DNA from: Neoarius graeffei
Taxonomy: Eukaryota; Chordata; Actinopteri; Siluriformes; Ariidae
Direction: 5' to 3'
NCBI RefSeq assembly: GCF_027579695.1
Contig: NC_083582.1
Coordinates: 31,572,964-31,636,963, forward strand
DNA: 64,000 nt
Shown here one piece after another: positions 1-12,031 of this stretch (position 1 is its first letter; each line of letters opens with the position of its first letter). The notes beneath the pieces were generated by a model. It ran no database searches. It was not told the DNA's origin and was given only the letters and a program-made list of their open reading frames with translations. The translations under genes and the position numbers were made by a program.

Positions 1-204
1 CATGGTAATAGCAGTTTACATGTTTCGGTCTTTCTCTTGTCAACAAGTATAGTACAATCCAGTGCAGCTAAAATTTTTGCATGTCATCAGATGGTGTTAG
101 TGATTTTATGATTTCTTTGAATGAAGTTAAAGGATGCCCAGTCTTGCCAGGAAGGAATGTGGTTTTCTGTCAGAAAAATTGGTATTAATTAACAGATGTG
201 CATC

Positions 205-1768
205 TACACGGAGTGCAGAATTATTAGGCAAGTTGTATTTTTGAGGATTAGTTTTATTATTGAACAACAACTATGTTCTCAATCAAACAAAAAGACTCAT
301 AAATATCAAAGCTGAATATGTATGGAAGTTAGAGTGGGGTGTTTTTAGTTTTGGCCATTTTAGGAGAATATGTATGTGTTCAGGTAACTTTCACTGTGCA
401 GAATTATTAGGCAACTTAATAAAAACCAAATATGTAGCCATTTCACTTATTTATTTTCACCAGGAACACTGATATGACAACTCCAGATTTGCAAATAAAC
501 ATATCTGACATTCAAACACAAAACAAAAACAAATCAGTGACCAATATAGCCACCCTTCTTCATGAGGACACTCAAAAGCCTTCCATCCATAGATTCTGTC
601 AATTTCTTTATCTGTTCACGACCAACATTGTGTGCAGCAGCAACCACGGCCTCCCAGACGCTGTTCAGAGAGGTGTACTGTTTTCCCTCTTTGTAGACCT
701 CACGTTTTATAATGGACCACAGGTTCTCTATGGGGTTTAGGTCAGGTGAACAAGGGGGCCATGTCATTATTTTTTTCACCTTTCAGACCTTTACTGGCTA
801 GCCACACAGTGGAGTATTTGGACGCATGAGAGGGAGCATTATCCTGCATGAAAATCATGTTCTTCTTGAAAGATGCTGACTTTTTCCTATACCACTGCTT
901 GAAGGTTTCTTCCAAGAACTGGCAGTAGGTCTGGGAGTTGAGTTTGAGTCCATCCTCAACTCGAAAAGGTCCAACAAGCTCGTCTTTGATGATACCAGCC
1001 CATAGCAGTACTCCACCTCCACCTTGCTGGCGTCTGAGTTGGAGTGGAGCTCTGTGCCCATTACTGATCCAGCCACAGGCCCATCCATCTGGCCCATCAA
1101 GAGTCACGCTCATCTCATCAGACCACAGCACCTTAGAAAAATCAGTCTTAAGATATTTCTTGGCCCAGTCTTGACGTTTTATCTTGTGTGCCTTACTCAG
1201 TGGTGGTCGTTTTTCAGCCTTCCTTACCTTGGCCATGTCCCTCAGTATTGCACACCTTGTACTCTTTGACACTCCAGGAATGTTGCAACTCTGGAATATG
1301 GCAGAACTGGATGCTAATGGCTGCTTGTTAGCTTCACGCTTGATTTTCCGCAGATCATGTGCAGTTATTTTGCGCCTTTTTTTCCCCACACGCTTCTTTC
1401 GACCCTGTTGACTATTTGCAATGAAACGCTTGATTGTTCGGTGATCACGTTTCAACATCTTCACAATTTCAAGAGTGCTGCATCCGTCTGCAAGACATCT
1501 CACAATTTTATACTTTTCAAAGTCTGTCAGATCTCTCTTCTGACCCATTTTGCCAGAGGAAAAGAGGTTGCCTAATAATTATGCACACCTGATATAGCGT
1601 GTTGATGTCATTAGACCACACCCCCTCTCATTACACAGATGCACAGCACCTGATATACTTAATTGGTAGTAGGCTTTCAAGCCTAAACAGCTTGGAGTGG
1701 GACAACATGCATTAAAAGGATGTTGTGGTCAAAATACTCACTTGCCTAATAATTCTGCACTCAGTGTA
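205..1768 (-). mobile_element. Tc1/mariner element with DD37E transposase and IR/DR ends
   Basis: The outer ends are inverted copies (GAGTGCAGAATTATTAGGCA at 211-230; reverse complement at 1743-1762), each bounded by TA. A second, inner copy of the terminal motif lies about 180 bp inside each end (around 395-415 and 1563-1586). This is the inverted-repeat/direct-repeat layout in which the transposase binds two sites per end. The length of about 1.56 kb is normal for a complete Tc1-like element. The element carries one transposase gene on the minus strand, broken by a single frameshift. Confidence 0.9.
534..1548 (-). pseudogene. DD37E Tc1-like transposase, one frameshift
   Basis: The protein starts MGQKRDLTDFEKYKIVRCLA and has an N-terminal helix-turn-helix region followed by the DDE catalytic domain. 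Visible catalytic residues are the Asp in VLWSDEMSV, the Asp in FMQDNAPSHAS and the Glu in DLNPIENLW. A frameshift beside a run of seven A (about 765-775) moves the last 80 residues into another frame. After allowing for it, 37 residues separate the second Asp and the Glu, against 34 in ordinary Tc1. DD37E families of this kind (such as TRT) are known in fish. The copy is probably inactive, but only one lesion is apparent. Confidence 0.88.
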
Positions 1769-3575
1769 ATGAACAGAAAAATCAATGATATGTGGTAGTA
1801 TGTGGTAGTATTAGGCATCATTAGCTGTTTTCTTTTGCTCTGTTAGGACTGCCATATTATCTAGTTTTTACTTTTGTCCAAACCTTGTGGCATTTCATTG
1901 CCTCTTATCATTATTTCATCAGTAAATGAAATAAGCTTCCTTTCAGAATGTACAATCATACAAACTAAACGTTTAACACGAGCATGCTGATTTGCTGTTA
2001 AGCTTTATCATGAAGTAGTATTCAGTAAGCCCCAGACCTGATAACATTTTCCAGAGGTGTATTTTAAGGCATAGGGGAAAAGGAGGCCCCAGGATACAAG
2101 GAAATAAAATGTAAGAAGGGGAGGTGTTTCTGTCTTGTCATATGCTGCTCACTGCCATGCCTTCTTCGCCAGCCACCCCAGAATGGCATGGTGAAGTCTA
2201 ATAGTGGTGGGAAAATTGCAGAGAGTATCCTTATCCTTGGCACGAGCTTCCGAAACAGCAATAGGAGACAGATTGAGCAAACAGACTGATGGGGGAGGGG
2301 TGTGATTTAGCCCTTTTTTGGGATTGGGAATTTGGACAGAAGGTCGATTGATGTGTGTGCACACTTTTTGTGCAAGATATAGTGCGTGTGTGGTTTAAGT
2401 TTGCATATTGACCGTTTATCATTGTGATGTTAATCAAAGAGTATAGATTATGGAAAGCAGGAATGAGCCAAGCCATCACGCCTCTGTAACTCGATGCCCA
2501 ATCGTGATGGCCCATGGCAGCTGGGAGGCCACCATATCTGTGTGTAGGTGTATGTGTCTAATGCTGGTTTCTGTGTAAAGGAGTGATACTGAGCGTGTGC
2601 CTGCCCTGTAAAGACTGACAGAATCCTTCTGAAGGCGTGTGTGCCTTTATACCCTATACCCTTAGGTTATGTACATGTATGTTTGAACTGACACTGTTTA
2701 AACTTAACACCTTCAACTGGGTCTTTGCCATGTCTCAGCATATTGTACTCCTGTTTATTTTATGCATTTAGATTTATTTAGGTCTCTTTCCTTCCCATAT
2801 ATATTTTTCTGCCTGGGTCATTGATGTGAACTTCCATAAGTATGTATTATCCAATGTGCAGTATACTTTCTTGTACTTACAGTATACTTTTGTAACCAAG
2901 AATAAGTCATCTATATAGTACTGGACTTTGGTAGCATTAGGCTGTGTGTGATTATCATACTGTGGGAAAGTCCTGCTCCCACTTCTTATTTTACTTTCAA
3001 CCTAGCTCTATAGTTTATCATTATCCTGACACTTTTATAGTGGGTTCACTGTTCAAGGATTGGAGCGAAGTGTGTCGCAGAAGGGTAGTGAGGCATCAGG
3101 TTTTAATAGGTCGTGGTGCACATAGATTACAGTTTAATATACTATAGTATACTAAGGCACATAGAATGAAAACTAAACTGCATGTTTATGTATGAAGAGG
3201 TGTACTTAATTTCTATCAGTGCCACTGATGACACAATGACAGTGCACAACATTTACAGTAACATCTCAGATAACATCCAATTCCAGTATTTTATCCAGTA
3301 AATAAATATAACAGGGTGCTGGATAGTATGTCATAATTTAGTAAGCTATATCAAAATGTCCTGAAAATAAAGGATAAATTGGCTAGTCATATAAATACAT
3401 AATCAAATATGTTGCAACTAACAGCAATTTTATATGATTGTGGAGCAGAACTGAGTGTTTAACCTCATTTCAAAACACTGGATAACTCTAGGCATAGTAT
3501 GGAGATGGATATCCCACAATATACTTCTATTTTTCTTGATTAAGTGTCAGCAGGTATGAAGTTTTAAAAGGGTTT
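1769..3575. other. No gene recognised
   Basis: Unique-looking AT-rich flank. Short open frames have no recognisable motif or fish coding character. I see no transposon ends or tandem arrays. Confidence 0.5.

Positions 3576-3657
<82 letters not shown>
3576..3657. repeat. (TTAG)n microsatellite
   Basis: About 20 uninterrupted TTAG units. The array is interstitial, and it is not the vertebrate telomere unit TTAGGG. Confidence 0.95.
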
Positions 3658-3658
<1 letters not shown>

Positions 3659-4160
3659 AAATCCAAACAGTACATTTGATCATAGCAAGTATTTTAAATT
3701 AAATTGGTCTGCTACTTCTTTCAGTGAATTAATTTTTGGTATTCAACATGAGGCAGGTTTTTTTTTTCCACTCCCACAACTTTCTCCTTTTGACTTTAGG
3801 AGATAAATTAGTTTGTATATGGAAAAAAAAACTGTCATCAGAATGTTTTCAAGATTAAAATACTGCAATGCACTTAATGTCAGGTTGACAGGATCTTCAT
3901 AATATGCTTCTCAGCAAAAAGAGGGACTTTAAAAGAGGGATGTATCCCTATTAATCAAACCTATGAATAAATATTTAGGATTTCAGTTCTATAAGAACCC
4001 AGTAGTTCAGCATGTTTAACCTCATACTGGTAATGAACATGTACTGGATTTCTAAATAAGTATAATGATTAATATTTGACACTGCTACAGTCATAGAAAA
4101 ATCACAGTCAGGTACAATTACTGTATCAAAGTGACTGAGTAGTTGCTACTACATCATAAA

Positions 4161-4517
4161 TCCATCCATCCATTATCCATAACTGCTTATCCTGTGCAGG
4201 GTCATGGGCAAGCTGGAGCCTATCCCAGCTGACTATGGGCGAGAGGCGGGGTACACCCTGGACAAGTCGCCAGGTCATCACAGGCTGACACATAGAGACA
4301 AACAACCATTCACACTCACATTCACACCTACGGTCAATTTAGAGCCACCAATTAGCCGAACCTGCATGTCTTTGGGGGAAACTGGAGCACCCGGAGGAAA
4401 TCCACAGCGAGAACATGCAAACTCCACACAGAAAGACCCCCATTGGCCACTGGGCTCAAACCCAGAACCTTCTTGCTGTGAGGCGACAGTGCTAACCACT
4501 ACACCACCATGCCGCCC
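4161..4517 (-). mobile_element. V-SINE (DANA/Mermaid type), full length, reverse orientation
   Basis: The tRNA-like head is at the right end (reverse complement contains GGTGGTGTAGTGGTTAG), followed by the conserved V-SINE core with a CAAAGACATGCAGG-like segment. The tail is at the left. It is flanked by a 15-bp target duplication with one mismatch, CTACTACATCATAAA at 4146-4160 and CTACTACATCACAAA at 4518-4532. It was moved by a LINE partner and encodes no protein. Confidence 0.92.
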
Positions 4518-4829
4518 CTACTACATCACAAATTGACTCCTAATCCCATGTCATCATGATATTTTCTTCAAGATTGACAATGTTGGTTTAGAACAAGTTC
4601 ATAACAATTAACAAATAGTTAACAATATTATTCACCTTCTCTAGATTATATTGGTACGATATCTCTTAGTGTGGACACTTTAGCATTGTTTAACTTTTAA
4701 TTTTATGATTTTAAAAAAAGTTTCAGTATAATTTGAATGGTGAAATACAAAACGTACAATATTGTCCACCTTCTATAGAATTCTGATAAATAATTCTCAC
4801 CTTTTGTATTTTTGTTGTGTGATGGCTGT

Positions 4830-5064
4830 TACAACCCCATTTCCAAAAAAAATTAGGACACTGTGTAAAATATAAAACAAAACGGAATGTGATGACATGT
4901 TGCTGAGCATATATATTTTTTTAAATGATAAAATTTCTCAGATTCAACATTTGTTATGATGTTTTTGTACTATTTTCAGTGAAGGTTTCTATTATTTTGC
5001 AAATCATCACTTATTTTTATTTACAGTTTACACAGCGTCCAACTTTTTTGGAAACAGGGTTGTA
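4830..5064. mobile_element. Short Tc1/mariner MITE
   Basis: About 235 bp between two TA dinucleotides. The ends, CAACCCCATTTCCAAAA and its inverse near 5045-5062, resemble the ends of the autonomous elements at 24197-25797 and 50105-51713. There is no coding capacity, so it is likely an internally deleted relative moved in trans. Confidence 0.82.
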
Positions 5065-5085
5065 TAACTTTAAGCTTTTCTGTAC

Positions 5086-5088
<3 letters not shown>

Positions 5089-5125
<37 letters not shown>
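5089..5125. repeat. (TC)n microsatellite
   Basis: Uninterrupted TC dinucleotide run. Confidence 0.95.
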
Positions 5126-5128
<3 letters not shown>

Positions 5129-5270
5129 ATTGTTTGTGCCTTTACTACTATGCATAAGGACTGACATTCCCTCTCTGCACCTCACTCTGTTCACTGACTG
5201 GTTGCTGTTACATTAAATACTGTTTTAGTGTTACAGCAGCCGTACACAGGAAAAATGACTGAGCAATTTT

Positions 5271-5612
5271 CCATCCATTGCCGCTTATCTTGTGCAGGGT
5301 CACGGGTGAGCTGAAGCCTATCCCAGCTGACTATGGGCAAGAGGCGGGGTACACCCTGGACAAGCTGCTAGATCATTGCAGGGCTGACACATACAGAGAC
5401 AAACAACCATTAACACTCACAATCAATTTAGAGCCACCAAGCTGCATGTCTTTAGACTGTGGGGGAAACCAGAGTACCCGGAGGAAACCCACACAGACAT
5501 GGGGAGAACATGCAAATTCCACACAGAAATACCCCCGTCAGCCACTGGGCTTGAACGCAGAACCTTCTTACTGTAAGGTGACAGTGCTAACCACTACATC
5601 ACTGTGCTGCCC
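5271..5612 (-). mobile_element. V-SINE, reverse orientation
   Basis: Same family and orientation as the copy at 4161-4517, with the tRNA-like head on the right. A perfect 15-bp target duplication TGACTGAGCAATTTT lies at 5256-5270 and 5613-5627. It is diverged from the other copies in the core. Confidence 0.92.
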
Positions 5613-6342
5613 TGACTGAGCAATTTTTCCAGAGTGAAAAGTATTTTCCTCAAAAATAGTTAATTTTGCTCTATTTTGAGTTAAGGGAGTAAAATTTGGA
5701 GTTGGAGTGGGAGCAAAATTACAGAGCAATTGTGTAACAGAGTAACAGAGTTGGTTATGGCTCTGAACCGAATAAAATACAGTGGTGCTTGAAAGTTTGT
5801 GAACCCTTTAGAATTTTCTATATTTCTGCATAAATATGACCTAAAACATCATCAGATTTTCACACAAGTCCTAAAAGTAGATAAAGAAAACCCAGTTAAA
5901 CAAATAAGACAAAAATATTATACTTGGTCATTTATTTATTGAGGAAAATGATCCAATATTACATATCTGTGAGTGGCAAAAGTATGTGAACCTCTAGGAT
6001 TAGCAGTTAATTTGAAGGTGAAATTAGAGTCAGGTGTTTTCAATCAATGGGGTGACAATCAGGTGTGAGTGGGCACCCTGTTTTATTTAAAGAACAGGGA
6101 TCTATCAAAGTCTGATCTTCACAACACATGTTTGTGGAAGTGTATCATGGGACGAACAAAGGAGATTTCTGAGGACCTCAGGAAAAGCGTTGTTGATGCT
6201 CATCAGGCTGGAAAAGGTTACAAAACCATCTCTAAAGAGTTTGGACTCCACCAATCCACAGTCAGGCAGGTTGTGTACAAATGGAGGAAATTCAAGATCA
6301 TTGTTACCCTCCCCAGGAGTGGTCGACCAACAAAGAGCAAGG

Positions 6343-7082
6343 TGGGGTTTACATTAGACCGTATCAGCGGATCATCAGATTAACGTTTTTAAAAATGATT
6401 AGTGTGCACACAGCAACGCCAATACATGATTCGCGTGCACACAGCAACGCCAATACACGGATACGCTAATCACATGACTAATTCGGCACGTAAGTTGAAA
6501 TGTGTCAGTGCGGCTCATCGCTTCCTCCTCAGCGGCTGCGCTCCAAATCACTCCGCCCTGAACAGCGAGTGCCCTCTGGAGGGTGCGCACTCCGGCCCTG
6601 CGCAGCTCACAGAGCGCGCGAGTGTAGTGCACGAGCAGTGATTCGGGACTGAGCCGCTGTGCGCAAGTCACTTACCACTTGCAAGTGGAAGGATGGCAAG
6701 CCTAAAGACCATCATAACTACAGAATGGGCAGTATTTGCATCAGTATTTGCAGTATTTTCATACTTTTATACTCTTTAATGAAAAGTGATACAAGGCGGA
6801 AGTCCGCGCCGTTTTTCAGCAGTCGCGTCACATGACCAACGCCAGCGAATCAGGAAGGTGGATGTCACAGTGACGTTGTCCAATGACTACGCCAGCTAGA
6901 GCTCAGCACAATGTATCCGCGTATTCTCAATGTTTACACAGCACTGGATCAGACACGATCTGGATTGAATACGTGGACGCTGGCGGATTCCCGTTTCCCG
7001 GCGTTTCCAGGCGTTTTAATGTAAATGGACAGTGCATCCGCGAAGAAAACGAGACAGATACGGTCTAATGGAAACTTGGCCC
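6343..7082. mobile_element. MITE, family GGCTACGTTTACA, inside Tc1 copy 1
   Basis: This interrupts the Tc1 transposase after about 65 codons. Its left end TTTACATTAGACCGTATCAG and right end (ATACGGTCTAATGGAAAC) are degenerate versions of the ends of the element at 56297-56987, which shares its interior in opposite orientation. It is GC-richer than its surroundings and has no transposase. Confidence 0.8.
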
Positions 7083-7540
7083 AAGGCATGTAATAGTTGG
7101 CGAGGTCACAAAGGACCCCAGGGTAACTTTGAAGCAACTAAAGGCCTCTCTCACACTGGCTAATGTTAATGTTCATGAGTCCACCATCAGGAGAACACTG
7201 CGCAACAATGGTGTGCATGGCAGGGTTGCAAGGAGAAAGCCACTGCTCTCCAAAAAGAACATTGCTGCTCGTCTGCAGTTTGCTAAAGATCATGTGAACA
7301 AGCCAGAAGGCTATTGGAAAAATGTTTTGTGGATGGATGAGACCAAAATAGAACTTTTTGGTTTAAATGAGAAGCGTTATGTTTGGAGAAAGGAAAACAC
7401 TGCATTCCAGCATAAGAACCTTATCCCATCTGTGAAACATGGTGGTGGTAGTATCATGGTTTGGTCCTGTTTTGCTGCATCTGGGCCAGGACGGCTTGCC
7501 ATCATTGATGGAACAATGAATTCTGAATTATACCAGCACA

Positions 7541-8688
7541 CCCTTGGTAAAATTTTCTATAGATTTCTATAGAAAAAAATCTATAAAAATTCTATATAAT
7601 TTCTAAATGAAATTTTATAGAATTTTTATAGACTTTTTGTAGAAATTTTATAGAGTTTTAATAGAAATTTTATAGCGTTTTAATAGAGACTTTATAGAGT
7701 TTTAATAGAAATGTTATAGAGATTATACATAGAAATCTTATAGAATTCCTATAGAAAGTCAACAGAATTTAACGAAGTTTCTATAGAATTCTTTATAGAG
7801 TACTGTGAAAATCTCGACAGCAATTTCTATAGAAACTATAGCAATTTCTATAGAGATTGCTATAGTTATTGAAGTCACCTGCATAATAGATACTCGAAGA
7901 CCTACCCATGAAAATACAGTGAGCAACTAAAACTGTGTCCACCACCTGAATACTGGATCGTATAACAAATAATCATAACAGTAACACGAGAGAATACCAA
8001 ATTATAAAAATTGGACAGATTCATCTCCAAATTCATCTTGAGAAAAAGCTATCAAAGGCGGAAAACATAAGGATGCAAGGTGCCATAGAATTCAGGACAT
8101 CCTACCAAATCACTCTTAACTTCCAAAATGCCAGACCCTGGTACAGTATGACAAAAGCGCTTCTTGCTGAAAGTATTGAAATTTATTAGTTTTATCCTAC
8201 CAGTACATGTAAGCTAGTTTGCTGCCTTTTTTGTTATTTCCTTTAGCTTGTTGGCAAGAGACATCTTTATAGTTGCTGGAGGGCATCCAAATTTACGGCA
8301 TGCAAGATCTGAAACAAAAAATGGGATTTTGAAATTTTAAAAAGGAAATACAATTAATGCATTGCTAATCTATTATCAATAACACTTGAGCTATGAGAAA
8401 GCAATTCCCTAATAAAGTAGAGCTTCTATAGAACTCTGTATCAATTCTATAGAAATCGTTTTCTATAGACTACTATTTATATAGAATTCTGTTGAGATTC
8501 TATAGAAGCTGTTTTCTATAGAGTACAACTTCTATAGAATTTATACTATTTCTATACAACTTCTATAGAAGCTATTTTCTATAGAGTATTAGTTCTATAG
8601 CGTTCTATAGAGATTGTATAGAAAAAGGGGTTTCTATAGGATTTTCTATAGAGTTTCTATAGAATTCTAAAAAACATTTTGACAAGGG
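7541..8688. mobile_element. Unclassified element with TTCTATAGAA-rich subterminal arrays
   Basis: It interrupts Tc1 copy 1 between ELYQ and the following codons. The ends are inverted: CCCTTGGTAAAATTTTC at the left against CCCTTGTCAAAATG on the opposite strand at the right. About 300 bp inside the left end and 260 bp inside the right end are packed with variants of a palindromic decamer, TTCTATAGAA, spaced irregularly at about 14-20 bp. The core of about 560 bp (7860-8420) shows no coding frame or known motif. Superfamily not recognised. Confidence 0.7.
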
Positions 8689-9195
8689 CATTCTAAAGGA
8701 AAATGTCAGGACATCTGTCCATGAACTGAATCTCAAGAGAAGGTGGGTCATGCAGCAAGACAACGACCCTAAGCACACAAGTATTTCCACCAAAGAATGG
8801 TTAAAGAAGAATAAAGTTAATGTTTTGGAATGGCCAAGTCAAAGTCCTGACCTTAATCCAATTGAAATGTTGTGGAAGGACCTGAAGCGAGCAGTTCATG
8901 TGAGGAAACCCACCAACATCCCAGAGTTGAAGCTGTTCTGTACGGAGGAATGGGCTAAAATTCCTCCAAGCCGGTGTGCAGGACTGAACAACAGTTACCG
9001 CAAACGTTTAGTTGCAGTTATTGCTGCACAAGGGGGTCACACCAGATACTGAAAGCAAAGGTTCACATACTTTTGCCACTCACAGATATGTAATATTGGA
9101 TCATTTTCCTCAATAAATAACTGACCAAGTATAATATTTTTGTCTCATTTGTTTAACGGGGTTCTCTTTATCTACTTTTAGGACTTGTGTGAAAC

Positions 9196-10650
9196 ATTGT
9201 CAGATTTTCAAAATATTAACACTCAATTGAGGAGAACTGACTCTGGAGAAACAGCTTTATCAAAAGAGCAATTCTTACTCTTTTTAGTGAGGGACCAAAT
9301 GTTACCTAGCATAGAGTAAAATCTTCTTCAATTTGAGTACATTTTACTTAGGCAAATTTCCTGTGTACTTTTTTCTGGTTGGAGAAGTTGTAGATTCATG
9401 TCATGTTGGGGGTATAGGGCCAAAAAAAATATCTACCTTTCCACATTGTGCATTTTTGAAAATAACTTTGCCCACACAAAAATGCAAAAATTATCTGAAA
9501 GCTATCGCATGTGCACGCCAAACCAGTGAGAGTATCTTATGAACTGCATTGACAAATAATTATTTGTCAAGAATAATGTGAAGAGTATGCATATTCAGCA
9601 GTAGAAAAGGCAAAAAACACTAGAATTCCCAAAAGTTCATTCATTCATTCATTCATTCATTCATTCATTCATTCATTCATTCATTCATCCAACTTCAGTA
9701 ACTGGTTCTTCAATGTCAGGCTTGCTTTTAGCCAAAAGTTGAAGGTATAATAATAAAACAAAGTGAAATTAAATTGCAAACACATTATCAAATAAGAAAG
9801 TAGACTATAACTACCTGGCCAATGGTCATGATAAATGGAGTCCTCATACATTTATAGCACATCCAAACCTGCAATGGGTAAGTGCATTTTCAAAACCATG
9901 TATTTTTACTTTCCTTATGAAAACAGTGAACAGAGTTTTAAAATTTCTCCACTTTGGAGAGTGTTTTCACTGTATGGCCTGGGTCCACCCACTCATGCCT
10001 ATGCATGTTGAAACCTTGCAACAATCTCACATTGTGATATATGATGCAGTATTTGCAGTAAATACCACTGTCATACAAGCCCTCCTTTCTTTCTCGCCTC
10101 ATACATTTAACAGATTGTCGCTACTTTTGGAGGTATTCTGTCCACCAAATCTAGGGATAGCCTCTTGTCATCTAATTTAATGTCTTCTACCCCAGTGAGT
10201 GTATTTCCTTATACATAATATTTTAAGCACCTGTCATAAGACTGAAGTCTGATATATCTATCATCTTCAAGTTGGCCTTTCCAAATTATAATCGCTAGCC
10301 TTACTATATTAGTTCAATCACCATTCTGTTTGCTATATTATTTCAGAACAAGGGGTTCTACTTAACTGCAGTTTATATCCCATTCTAGATTTGAGAGGAT
10401 TGAATTCACCACAAGATGCACTATTGCCTAGCTAGCTTGGAACAGAGAGCTTGATTTGTAACAGTTATGGGACCATGGTGTTAAATACATAGGCACAGGA
10501 TCATGGGCAATCAAAGTGTTGCAAAATGTATTTTGGCCACATGTTTACAGCATTGCCTGCAAACCTGTTTGCTCTGTATGCAAACTACAGAGGCTCCAGC
10601 AGAAGGTTTACAGTATGATGGATTGGAAGTAGGAATGCACATGTCTCAAA
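9196..10650. other. No gene recognised; one (ATTC)n microsatellite
   Basis: A tetranucleotide array occupies about 9635-9688. The rest is AT-rich sequence without recognisable coding motifs or repeat ends. Confidence 0.5.
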
Positions 10651-11800
10651 GGCTACATTCACATTACCAGCCTCATTGCTCAATTCAAATTTTTTGCTCC
10701 GATCAGATTTGCCAATCTAGATGGTTCACATTCATAATTACAAGTGACCTGTATCTAACTGCAATGTGAATGCATCTGTCCTCTGAAATGGCACACTGAC
10801 ACACATTTTTGGACAAATCATCTGCGTCATCAACAACAAAAAAATTTAATTTATTTCAAATTATTTATTTTTCTTTGGCATTGTAGCCATGTTAGTTTGT
10901 GGCCGCACTTTGCCATATCTTTGGCAACTGTTTCAAACACTCTTGATTTCAATAGGTTCCTTCCAGTTTGGCTTGAACTGATTAGTTTCCCCAAATATCT
11001 AGGAAATTGCCAACTTTCCCATCCTTCCACCAACCATTGTCACAGCTAGTGTTGTAGTCAAGACCACCTAAACTGAGACCAAGTCATGACCAAGACTCAA
11101 GTGTCTCAAGACCGAGACCAAGACTTTGACAGGTTGAGACCAAGTCAAGCCCAAGAATAAGGCAAGGGCGAGACTGAGTCAAGATCAAGATCAGACCAGT
11201 GGGCGTGAAGGGGTCATAGTCATTAACAGTAATGAAAATTTCGAATTAGCAATGAGTCACGCTATTGGTTGCATGTGGAGCAGGAAGTTTTACATCCAAT
11301 CACAGTACTGACATTAACAAATAAATCAGATAATGCACAGGCAATTTAGTAAAATCCCTGCAGTTGTGGTCTTGACCGGTCTTGAAATAAAATCCCAAGT
11401 CCTCTCTGTCTGAGACCAAGACCTTCAAAAAGTGGTCTTGAGACTGGTCTCGAGACCAAGACCACTCTCAAATACTACAACACTAGTCACAGCTGTAGCT
11501 CTCCTTCATTGTTTTTTTTTTTTTTGCCACACTGATGGCGCTGGCTGATGAAAACAGTGCTCAGTGCATGCATATAAGCAAAAAGCCACATGAATTCCAA
11601 TCTGACCATTCTCATTTATGTTGCATGGCCACAAATCAGATATGTATTAGATCTAGGACCCCATATGAAAGGAACTCAAATCTGGTTTGAAAAGATCAGA
11701 TTTTTCTGCCCACACAGCCCTGAAAACATCATATCTGTGACACATTAAGGCAAAAAAAATAGATTGGAGTAACTTCAGCCTGGTACCATGAAAGTAGCCT
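10651..11800. mobile_element. Probable MITE with GGCTAC ends, hosting a nested hAT MITE
   Basis: The left end GGCTACATTCACATTACCAG resembles the reverse complement of the right end (GGCTACTTTCATGGTACCAG), giving imperfect inverted ends around about 700 bp of non-coding sequence plus the nested element at 11047-11485. No convincing target duplication was found, so the boundaries are approximate. Confidence 0.5.
11047..11485. mobile_element. hAT-type MITE with exact 8-bp target duplication
   Basis: Terminal inverted repeats TAGTGTTGTAGT and ACTACAACACTA bound 439 bp rich in GAGACCAAG-type direct repeats. The perfect 8-bp duplication GTCACAGC occurs at 11039-11046 and 11486-11493. Eight-base duplications are the hallmark of hAT transposases. 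There is no coding capacity. Confidence 0.92.
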
Positions 11801-11815
11801 TAAGCATGACCGCTT

Positions 11816-12031
11816 CTGCAGCATGGTGGTATGGTGGCTAGCACTGTCACCTCACAGCAAGAAGGTTCTGGGTTTGAATCTCACAGCCAATGGAGCCTTT
11901 CTGTGTGGAGTTTGCACGTTCTCCCTGTATCTGTGTGGGTTTCCTCCCACTTCAAAGGCATGCAGATTAGTTTAAAAATTGTTGAACTTGTTGAATAAGA
12001 GCATCTGCTAAATGTCTGTAATGTACTTTAG
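11816..12031 (+). mobile_element. V-SINE, head and partial core, foreign tail
   Basis: The tRNA-like head and the first part of the core are present to about 11970. The usual tail is replaced by a segment ending in CATCTGCTAAATGTCTGTAA, a tail type seen on other fish SINEs. It is diverged and no target duplication was identified. Confidence 0.75.

Larger units (their letters stand above)
6147..9052 (+). pseudogene. Family A Tc1 transposase in three pieces
   Basis: Piece one (6147-6342) is the N-terminal paired-like DNA-binding region starting MGRTKEISEDLRKSVVDAHQ. Piece two (about 7083-7540) carries the first catalytic Asp in [13 protein letters not shown] and the glycine-rich HGGGSIMVW segment. 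Piece three (about 8689-9052) carries the second Asp in [10 protein letters not shown] and the Glu in DLNPIEMLW, with 34 residues between them. All three catalytic residues are conserved, unlike copies 2 and 3. The gene is inactive because of the insertions. Confidence 0.9.
5778..9195 (+). mobile_element. Tc1-like DD34E element (family A, copy 1), split by two insertions
   Basis: The left end CAGTGGTGCTTGAAAGTTTG follows TA at 5778-5779, and the left terminal repeat of about 210 bp matches family A copies 2 and 3. The right end is truncated in the terminal repeat near 9195. The transposase is broken into three pieces by insertions at 6343-7082 and 7541-8688. Without them the element would be about 1.5 kb. 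Confidence 0.9.

Noticed and set aside
3576..3657. Interstitial telomere array
   Set aside because: The unit is TTAG, not TTAGGG, and the array is a simple microsatellite.
7553..8668. CRISPR-like array
   Set aside because: The repeats are short palindromic variants with irregular spacing and no unique spacers, in vertebrate DNA.
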